Positions 43,845-54,000 of a DNA stretch of 64,000 nucleotides are shown here, piece by piece; positions within the stretch are counted from its first letter, which is position 1, and each line of letters begins with the position of its first letter. A program made the translations under genes and the position numbers. Source of the DNA: Posidonia oceanica (Eukaryota > Streptophyta > Magnoliopsida > Alismatales > Posidoniaceae); assembly GCA_037176725.1 (NCBI GenBank), contig JAZBRS010000050.1:12790001-12854000 (forward strand), in the 5' to 3' direction. A model generated the notes under the pieces. It saw only the letters and a program-made list of their open reading frames with translations. It did not search any database and had not been told where the DNA came from.

Positions 43845-46800
43845 TGTTGACACCCCATCTTGGCAGGCCCGGACCCTTGGAGCCCTCTTGGTGATTGCTG
43901 GATCAAGCCCCAACCAAACCCTAACCCTAATCCTCCTCTCTATCCTTCAAAAATAGCCCATTTTGACCTAAACCTTTACCCCCCTTCCCAACCTCAAAAC
44001 CTAACCAAAATCCATAGGGAAACCCACCACTATCCACTCAACAAACCTACCCAAAAACCTAGGAATTTCCAAACCTGACCCATTCCCAAAAACCCTAGAA
44101 AACTTAGGAGAAACTACCCTTCTTCTACACCTTGAAACCCCTCCAAAACCCCCTTAGAATCAAACCAAAACTTCAGACCCAAGACTTTAAACCCTAGACT
44201 ACCCACTCACCAATTCTCACCCCATTCCAAGACCATTAAGACCCTCTTCCACCCAAATTATCCTTTTTTCTCTCCGGGATTAACATTTTCTCTCTCCTCT
44301 CTCTCTCTTGATTATCATCTCTCCTTTCATCCCTTTCTTATCCTTTTTCTGGTCTGGCTGTGGGCCCCCTCTGTGCTTCTATTCTTCCTCTTTCTTATCC
44401 CTATTTTTACTTTATTTTTAACACTTTTTCTGAATTTTAAAAAATCGTTTTCCTCCAACCTATCTCTTTTCCTCTTATCTCCCTCTTTTCCCATTTCTTT
44501 CCTCCTTCCCTTTTTCCTTTTCTCCCTCTTGCAAAAATCCACAAAAACCCATAAAAATCTGCAAAACCTCAAAACATAAAAGAAACAAATCAGAACCCTA
44601 AGAAAAACAATTAAAAAACATTAAACAAGCAATTAACAACTTAAACTTAACTTAAGCAAGCTAAAAAGAAAACCAAGCATGCAAACTAAAAAATGCAAAA
44701 CAAATCAAAAAGAAAAACACTGAAAAATCAAGAAAAAGCTAAAATAAAATCAAAACCCACCAAAGGTAAAAACCCCATCAGAAGAATTAAAAAACAAACC
44801 CTAAAAAGAAGAATTAAAAATCAAACATTAAAACAAGTAATTAAAGAAGGCAAAAGACTTAACCTAATAAACATAAGAAAAACAAGTTAAAAACTTAATT
44901 AAAAAAAAAAATAAAAACACATTTGAAAAGACTTGAAAACACTCTATCAAACCAGAAAAATCCAACTAAAAACTTCAAGAAAAATCAACAAATAAAAATC
45001 AAAACACAACTTTAAAAAAAAAAAAAAAAACTTAAGAAGGAAAAAACCCTAAAAAGACTAAAACTAAGAACCTAAAACCAACCCTAATTAAAACGAAATT
45101 AAATCCTAATTAATATCCTAAGTGTCCAACAAGGGAAATACAATTTTTAAAATAATTTAAAAAGGGTTTAACAAACATTTAATCAAGTGAAAACCAATTA
45201 AAAACAAAACCAAAACCCTAAAACCCTAATTAAGCCCAAAACACATTAATCAACCCAAAATGACCATTAAAAATTCTAATTAAAATCCTAATTCACAGCA
45301 CGACACTTCTAATACTTTTATTTATTTTTAGTTTATTTTTACCTAATTTTATTTCCCCATTCTACCCTCTCTTTCTTTCTTATTTCTCTTTTTCTTTCTT
45401 CCTTTTCTTTACTGGGCCCTCCGGCCCGTTTCTTCTTTTATTTCTTTTTCTCTTCTTCGGCCCACAGCGCAGTCCGGCCCGTTTTCTCCTTCTTCTTCCT
45501 TCTTCTTCCTCGCACTTCCACCGGCTTCTTTCTTCCCGCGAGCTGCTGCCAACAGTCTTCCCTCCTCCGATTTAAATTCAAGCCTCCATCACTTCGATCT
45601 ACAGCAGCTCGCCGTCTCCCCATCTCAGCACCAAATCTGGAGCCGGTCGCCCCGTCCCCTCCGCTGCAGTAATCGCCGGCCGAGTTTGAAATTCTCAGCT
45701 CGCGCCCAGCAGCAGCAGCTCCTGATATAATCCTCCATCCTTCCTTCAATCCGGAGAGAGTCGACCTTCAGTTGACAGTGAGAGCAGGCAAGAGAGGCAA
45801 TCAGAGAGAGAGCCAGCAGTTAGCAAGCCAGAAAACCATTTCCATTGCAACTTCCTCCACCTGAGAGACCGTTCTCCTTTCTTCCTCTTCATCCTTCCAA
45901 TTCCAGAGAGAAGAGGGCAGTGAGAGTAGAGTTTGAGAGTCCTTGGCATCCCGGAGAAGGGCCTGAATCCCAGAGCTTTCCCACACCAGAAACATCCTTT
46001 TTTCCTTCCTTAAGTTCAGCAGATCATCCTCTTTCTTGTCCAACGAACCAGCACCCGTTCAAGCCCCAATTTCTCTCCCATTTGATTCCCCAACTTCACC
46101 TAGAAACCCAGCTTTCTTCCTCCACCATCCCACTGTCTTTCCATCACATAAAACTACCCCTGATCACCCGACACTCCACCTGTAAACCCAAGACAACCCA
46201 CCACACAATTCCCCTCACCACAGCCCGTGGCTTCTTCCCAAACTCCACCCAGAAATCCACCAGACATCCACCTTCCAGAAACGCCTGACCTCGAACCCAA
46301 CCACCCCCCACAGACTGCAAACTCCATTACAAACACCTGCATCAACCGCTGACTAGAAATCCGACCAACTCCTAAGTCCTCTCCACAGCCTCCAGAACCG
46401 CAATCCAATCACCCAGAATCACTTCCCGAACCTCCAGCAATCTCTCGGAGCAACCCATCCGGCCTGAGGAGCAGCAAATACCCTCCCCGACCTCCGGCAG
46501 CGTTCTGAGAACCCAAAAGTGCCGAATCCTCACCCGGGCTGTAGAGCTTCAGTCTGGTCGATCAGGAAGCACCGGAGGGATGTTCTGAGGTAGCTCCAAC
46601 CTTCGCGAGCGACTGGCGATCACCGCAGCGGTTGGACGAACGCCGCCGGCCACCTCTGGAGCCACTGACGTCGGGAGGACGTCTCAGACGCGGACTCAGG
46701 TACGTTTTCCTCCCCTTAGCTTCCCCTTCCTTCCCTCTTGCTTCTCCAGCCTTTAGATTAGGATTTCCGGTCTTCGTGCTCCGTCCCCGATTCGCCGGCC

Positions 46801-47059
46801 AGTTCTCCTTCTCCGGCGCCGGCTGCTCTTCCTCCAGACGCTCCGACCAGCAGAGCAGACTCCGGACAGCTCCCGGAGCTCCGCACGAACGCCAGCACCA
46901 AGCCCCGCCGGTCTGCGCCTCCCTAACCTCCCCTGTCGGCGGCGATGAGTACTGCCGGCGTCCTGCTACAGTACTCGTTGACCGTCGACGAACTACTGTT
47001 CATTTATTTTCTCTTTAGTAAAGTTTTAGGTGTAAATATTGTAGATCTGGTTTAAGTTT

Positions 47060-47960
47060 TTTTATTTTTGCATTTCAGTCCTTCTGCCATTTAATATGCT
47101 TAGTTTTTAATTAAAAACCATGCTAAATTGCTTAATATGTTCATGCTTTCTCGTATTTGCCTTCTGGTCCTGTCACTGTGCATTTCAGTTATAATATTTT
47201 GCATTTTAGTCCCTCTATTTTCGATTTTTGCACATAGGTCCTGCATTAAATCAGATCATTTAAATGCATCATTTTTGCCATATAATATTGCAGTCTGTGT
47301 CCTTGCATTTTACTATTTTTGCATTTAAGTCCATGCACTGTAGCAACTTAGCTTTTATTTTTGATTTTTGCATACTGCATTGCATATTTTACCTTCTAGT
47401 TTTGCATATTTGCATTTAGGTCCATTTTAAATGGACAGTAACTCTTGCATGCATTTTTAGCTTATTGCATTGCATTTTCAACCCTGATCTTTTTAAAAAT
47501 TACATTGTGGTCCTGTCCTTTATTTTTCAGAGCATGTTTTCCATACTAAATTGCATTTTTAGCCCCTGCATGATTTCAAAATCACACATAGGTCCCTGCA
47601 CCTTTTAAAAAATCATGGGAAAAGACCATTTTGCCCCTAGTTTGCATTCTAGCTCCTATGTTTGCCAAATTCCATGCAGACCCTCCACTAGTATTCCCAG
47701 ACTCCCTGGAACCCTGTTTTCTGGAAAATTTGCATTTTAGACCCTAGTTTTCTTGAAATTGCTTTCTGATCCATTTCTGCTTTTAAAACCTCTTTCAAAG
47801 CACACCCTCTTTTCAAAACACCTTTCTGAGCCTAGTTTTTTGCCAAATAGACCTCTGCCCTCTCCTGTTTTCAAAATCCTTTCCCATGGAACCCTGTTTT
47901 CTGGGAAATTTGCATTTTTAGCCCCTTTCTTTTTCAAAATGCTTTCTGAACTCCTGGCTT
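47060..47960 (+). repeat. Degenerate short-period motif array in LTR
   Basis: Words like TTTTGCATTTAGGTCC, GCATTTTAGTCCCT and GCATTTTAGACCCT recur every 30-60 bp for about 900 bp. The Element 2 LTRs show the reverse complement at 21170-22190 and 34170-35190. Spacing is irregular. Confidence 0.6.
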
Positions 47961-48734
47961 TTCCTAGTTTCTTCTCTTTGCCTTTTCTTGCTTTTGCATG
48001 CATCCTGCATTCATTTAGTCTTGCATTCTAGCATCTTCTTGCATACACCAAGCACTTTTAGCTCCCTTTCACTTGGGAGGACCTTTTTGCACATCCCTAG
48101 GACCTCCTGAACACCTAGGTCTGTTCTTCTCCCTTGTTTTGGCCCTTCTGCCTTGGAGCTGTGATATCTTCTGATCCGGCCGTTGGATCTTCTCAAGTAA
48201 GCTGCCCAGGCGACCGCAGCGAAGCGCTCTTCAGCATGGACCAGACAGATTTCAGATTAGGCTCCCGGATCTCCAGGTATGTCCTCCTGAACCCCTGCAT
48301 TGCATTCATTTGCATGCCATTTGCACAGTTTTCCTTGTTTTCGCTTTCTGTCTCTTTGAGCATGTAGAACAGGACTTCCCCTTTCTGCTTGTCTATTCAA
48401 ATCCTCGTTTCGCGTTTCCCCGTGTGTTTCGTGTTGCGTTCTCCCTGGATTTGCCACTTTATGTGACTTTCTTCCCCCTTTTCCACGATCCGATCGCATC
48501 GCGAGCTTTGGGCAGCATGTGAGACACACCGTGGAGCGGTTTAGTGGGAAACAGTCGCAAAGAGGTGGTAATCCCTCCGTTTGCACACTCTCCCCTCCGT
48601 AGGTCTTCACACCTACTCTGAGTGGTCCTAAACGACGTCTGTTCTTACACACACGTTGTTTTGACTCCCCTTTGGCCACTTCTAATCTCTTTCTGCATTC
48701 TTGCATTTGCATGTTTTTTCCGAGGTTTTTGCTT

Positions 48735-49045
48735 CGATGTTTTGGCACCGTTCCGCGTGCCCGCTCTCGTTTTGGCACCGTTTTGCGTGTCCTCCTGTTT
48801 TCTTACCTTGTTTTGCGCACCGCCTTGCTTTCTCGCCTGTTTTGCGTGCCGGTTTTATTCTTTCACTCCGTTTTGCGTGCCATTCTGTTTTCTCGTCCTG
48901 TTTTTCGTGCCTTCCTGCTCTCTTGTCTCGTTTTGCGTGCTGCCTTGTTTTCTGCTCGTTTTGCGTGCCGTTTTCGCTCTTTTGCATCGTTTTACGTGCG
49001 TTGCTCATTTCTCGCCTCGTTTTGCGTGTTTTGCACCGTTTTCCC
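48735..49045 (+). repeat. CGTTTTGCGTGCC repeats in LTR
   Basis: A CGTTTTGCGTG(C/T) core recurs about ten times at 25-45 bp spacing. The Element 2 LTRs have the same at 20270-20460 and 33270-33460 (reverse strand), and Element 1 a weaker form at 17560-17830. It lies just upstream of the TATA-like motif, so it may be a promoter array. Confidence 0.65.
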
Positions 49046-49686
49046 TTGCATGTCGATCGCATTGCATGGTTTTCTCGCTGTTTTGTTTTCTCGCTTGCAT
49101 TTGCATATAGGGCTGTGATGCTTACTGCCTGGAGTTCTCACGAGCTAGGTTTCGCCTGGTTCGGAACACAGACAGCGTAGCTGAGCGCTTAGAGAGCACG
49201 TTTACTTCCTTGCTTTGTTTCTTCCCACTTAGAGCACACCTTGAGCATTCATCCAGGCATTCATAGGCACATAGGCATTCAATCCTGTATTTTTCTGCGT
49301 ATGCGAGCGTAAGCCTAGAAAGACTGATTTTCGGGCGTGTCGGGGGTGCCTAACACCTTCCCCGCACGTAACAGGAGTCCTTACCCTGTCTTTTGGCCCA
49401 TAATGACCGTACTGCCCTTATCCTAGGCTAGAGTCATCTCATTTGCATTTGCTTGCATTTGTTTTTCCTTTGCATTGCTTTGCTTTGCGTTTATTGATCG
49501 GTTTTGCGCGTTAATTCACGCATTACCCCGATTTTCCTCGTCTTCCGTTAATAGACGTGGTGGCAACTCTGATTTGTCTTATCTTTCCTTTTTCTCCTCG
49601 ATTTCAAGTGTTTTCGAGTTGAGCCTCTTCCTCGGATCTCAATCGCCGCTATATAGCGAGCCTGATTCCGATCGGGATCGCTACAG

Positions 49687-49704
49687 TGGCGACTCCGCTG
49701 GGGA
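49687..49704 (+). other. Primer-binding site, Element 3
   Basis: TGGCGACTCCGCTGGGGA, one base from the LTR end; one base different from Elements 1 and 2. Confidence 0.92.
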
Positions 49705-51018
49705 TTAGACTAGACTCCGGCTTTCGTTTTCGGCTTTTTGCTCGCTTGTTTTGTAGCTTTGTCTGCCTTGTGTGCCTTCTTCGCCTGTTTTGCTCGCTTT
49801 TCTGTGCAAACTCCTAGCGAGTCGCTTCGTGGCTACTTTGCTTAGGATTTTGCACCTCTTTTGCCTCAGTTTGCGCCTTCTTTTGCTTAGCTTTGCTCCT
49901 TTGCTTGTTTATTTACTTATTGCCTTGCTTATGCTCCTATTTCTTTTACAGTCTGCTTACTTTTACCTTGCTTTACCTTACTTGCTTTTTACTGCTTTAA
50001 TTCCCGCACATTACATGTCTACATACTTTGTTTGGCTAAAATACATGCTTTTTGGATGTTGAATGCTTCTTTTACACCCTTGCTATGCCACTACACACGC
50101 ACATACTATGCTCACATGCTTTTTGACTTGATAAATGTTTCTTTTTCACCATCATATTCACAAACACTCGCACATGCCATGAACATGCCTTTTGTTGTGT
50201 TGTATGATGGTTGCTTGCCATTTTGACTGATTTTCTTCCCTTTTGCACTTGCCATGCTTAGGATAGTAGAGACTTGTCTGCTTCCCCCATGATTAACTAA
50301 AAAATGCAAGTAAAAGAAACTTCTAGGGGTAACTAGAGACTACAAACAATCCTTCACCCCCTTTGGTTAATAAAATGTGCAAGATAAAAAACTCTAATCA
50401 TTTTGCATAAGCATCATATAGGGCATGCATTCTTCTCCTCTGAGTCCACCTACTAGTCTGCGAAGGACGGTTCCGGCCTCTTGTTCCACTGCTTTGGGCG
50501 TGGCATAAGTTGGTCGGTCCGTCCCCTCCTTGTCCGGGGGTTGTGTCGGTGTTAGTAGAGGGTACCACCCACGCTTTGGCGGGGTAGAGGCCACTAACGC
50601 ACCACCTTGTCATTACCTGAGCTTTGGGCCGGGAGTTAGACAGGGGACCTACTTTTTCTGACCTGAGTCGGTGACCCGTACACCCAGGGATACCCGGAGT
50701 AGACAGCCTTGCTAGGAAACACTAGTTAGGAAAGGGGGGCATACTAGAAAGCATGCACATCATTCATGCCACTTAACTAACTCATTTGCATTCATCTTTT
50801 AGTTTCTAACCTTAATTTCCCTCTGTTGTGCCAGCGTGATCGGTAAGCGAGTTTCCCTTTGCCAGAGCTCGAGTATCGACCCTCGTTGACGCCCTTTTTG
50901 CGACTTAGTTCGCGACCATTCCCCCTCTGAGCTATCCGCATTTGCGACGATAGCTCCTCGTAGGACTCACCGCTTGAGTACCCGTCGCAGCCCTATTCTC
51001 ACACGCTCTAGGTCAGCG
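49705..51018 (+). other. Element 3 leader with conserved block
   Basis: T/C-rich first half. The block 50400-50705 is shared with Elements 1 and 2, with C-run/G-run hairpin at 50523-50540 and the identical 27 nt at 50545-50571. No gene. Confidence 0.75.
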
Positions 51019-54000
51019 ATGGCCCAGTACGTCAGTGAGACTTCTTTTACTCCTGTCACGGAGGGTGTTTCCGTTCTGGCCCCTCCGGTTGCTCCTTCTG
51101 TCCCTCTTGTTCCCCCTCCGACGCCAGGGTTTCCTCCTCTGACGTCTCTAGGTTCTCAGTACACCCCGGGACAGTGGCAAGCCTCCCTTCCTCCGGATCC
51201 GGTCGCCGAATCTATCTTGACGGCCGTTACTCGCGCTCCGGAGACGCCACTGCCCCCTCCGTCCCAGGGATACGTCGCTTTCGACATCCCTTCCACCGCT
51301 GCTGCGGCACTTTCTGTAGAATCCTTCCCTCCCGGACAGTCTGTGTCCGTGCCACTTGTTTCTCAATCCCCGCCGGCACTGCACTTCAGCGTCTCCACTG
51401 GCGAGACGCCCGAGGCGCAGTACCAGCACCTGATGGAGCTCGCCCAAAGACTGCAGGGCATGGCTCTATCAGTTCATCCTTCTCCTGTCTCTGTCGTCCC
51501 TGAGGTTCCTCCGAGGCCAGTTCCTGCATTTCTTACATCGACCTCTGCACCTCCGCCTCGACCATCGTCGCAACTGCTCACGGTTCCGACGATGGGGGCT
51601 TGTTTACCGCCTCCTGCACAACACTTGGCACAGCATGCTCCACTTCCTCCTGGTGGTCAATCCTTTGGACCGGCTGGAGCCCAGTACCTCACTGGCTCGC
51701 TGTCTGGCACTCCGCCTGTACAGCAACTGGCGCTCCGTCATCCTCCCCCTATCCCAGCACAGCATGGCATTTATTCTTCTCCTCTTCACCAAGTCCAGCA
51801 TCCTGCATACACTCCTGCATACACTATCCCCCAGCACGGATACGCCGGCCATCCCGTTGCTCCACCAGGCGACGCTATGGTAGATCCGGAGGAGCACTTA
51901 GGTGCGACCCATTCGGCGTATGTGCTCACTACCCCTGCTGATCCCTCTCCTACAGCAGCAATTCCGGACCCCATCAATAACCGGATGGACGTCTTGGAGA
52001 AGGCACTACGACTAGTGCAGGGTACCGAGCACCAGACCTACCAATTCCGGGACCTCTGCTGCTTTCCAGAGGCGGTACTCCCTCCGAAGTTCAAAATCCC
52101 GGACTTCGAGAAGTATAATGGTAGGGGCTGCCCCGTAGCACACCTGAAGGCGTATTGCGGTGATCTCGCTCAGCTTCAGGCTGACGAGAGGTTGCTGATC
52201 CGCTTGTTCCAGAAGAGTTTGACCGGGCCGGCACTCAAGTGGTTCACATCACTCGATATGTCAGCCATCAAGACTTGGAATGACCTCAGTCAGGCGTTCC
52301 TGGAGCAATACTCCTTCAACCTCGATCTTGTCCCAAAGAGGGCGGACTTGATCGCCATCAAGCAGAACTCTGGCGAGCCGTTCGGGGAGTACGTCGGCCG
52401 CTGGCGCGCCCTTGCCTCTCAGGTTCGAGATAGACCCTCTGACGAGGAATCTATCGAGATCGTCATCAAATGGGCGCAGCCGTCTCTCGGGGCTCTGCTT
52501 AGCATTCAGCCAGTCACTACTTTTGCGGCACTCATCAGAGCTGGAGCGCGCGTAGAGAGTTCTTTGCGGAGTGGCAACTTCCCAGCTCTCTCTGCGTTCG
52601 CTAAGCAGGCAGCGATCAGCAGCAACAGTACCAACAGCAGCGCCTTCAACAACAACAACAGCGGCAGCAACAACAACCGCCCGAAGAGGAAGGACTCGCC
52701 GAAACCCGCTGTTGCATTCGTCGATTCTCCTGCTGTGCCTGTTCGCTTGCCGTCTCGGCCTGCTCCAGCTCAGATGGTGTACGCTTCTACACCTAGGAAC
52801 CCGCACACACTGCACATCACAACCACCGCTAGACCGGTCTATCCTGCCGCACCGGTCCAGCAAGGCTCACACCCAAGGCAAAGAAGACCACCCGCTGAGA
52901 GGAGGAATTTCACCCCACTGGTGGAACCACTCACGGACATCTTGCCGAAGGTGGCATTGCTCCTGAAGTTCCCGGAGGTTCGTCTGCCGCCAAGCCCTCT
53001 GCCGCATTGGTTTAGGCCGGACCTCTTCTGCAATTTCCATCGAAGCATCGGACATTCGACGGATAATTGCTTCTCCCTGCGGAACGCAATTCAGGACCTG
53101 ATCGAATCGGGAACGATTGTGATCGACACGCACGAGGCTTCCACTCAAGCACGCACTCATGCATCTGCATCTTCAGCTGTTCCCCCGCATTCTGGCATCG
53201 TCCGCCAACCTTTACCGGAGCACTCTTATCCGGGAGGGGCGGGAACCTCAGGCGTCCACTCTGTCTTTCCTTCTGGGCCTGCTACTTCTGTAGTGGACCC
53301 CTCTGATCTTATCTCTGACATCTCTGAGCCTTTCCCAGTCAGTCTCTATCTGGCGGCAGTTGCCGGCTCCGAGTCGGGAATCCATTTGATCCGACCGTGT
53401 GCCAGGCCGGAGCGCCCTCTCGCGCATCCCACCATGCTCCCACAGGCTCAATCTCCTGTACACCTCTTAGCTAGAGCCCAGCCTAGTTCTCCCATTCACC
53501 TTTTAGGGCAGCCTCAGCTACACCTTCTAGGCAGACCTCAACCTGCCCCAGCCTTCCCACCCCAACAACCATACCCACTAGGTAGACCTCAACATCCTGT
53601 AGGTCCCCCTGTAACCCCTCCTGTGCTCGCAGCACATGCTCCAGTCGTCATTGATTTGACCCTGGACACCCATCGCGTCCCTTACAGCTACGCCACGGAA
53701 ATGTGCGCGGAAGTAACGCGATCGGGGAGGGTTTATAGGCCCCCAGCACCGACAACTAGGCCAACTCACCCTGGACCTGTTATACCCCCGCCCTCAGGCC
53801 AACCCTTAGCAGATCCGACCCCAGATCAGCCTGTAGCTAGCCAAGCCCTTAGCCAGCCTGTAGTAACCCAACTTCCTGCCACTACCCCTGTAGAACCTGC
53901 TAGAATCACCCCTCCAGCTGCTAGGAGAGGCCAACCTAGAGCAGACCTAACCTCCCAGCTTAAGAAGGTTAAAGCCGACATCTCCATCTGGGATTTGATC

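Larger units (their letters stand above)
43845..49685 (+). repeat. Element 3 5' LTR (5841 bp)
   Basis: Starts TGTTGACACCCC, ends CTACA. Collinear with the Element 2 LTRs. Contains an A-rich stretch (44580-45300), a G/C-rich middle (45420-46990), a region with recurrent TGCATTTTAGTCC-like words (47060-47960), GTTTTGCGTGCC-type repeats (48735-49045), a TATA-like TGCATATAGG (49102-49111), and GGGTGCCTAACACCTTCCCC (about 49345-49364). No gene is supported. Confidence 0.94.

Noticed and set aside
43918..43934. CCCTAACCCTAATCC in the LTR, telomere-like
   Set aside because: Only two imperfect units; the plant telomere unit is CCCTAAA. It is ordinary LTR sequence repeated at 63510.
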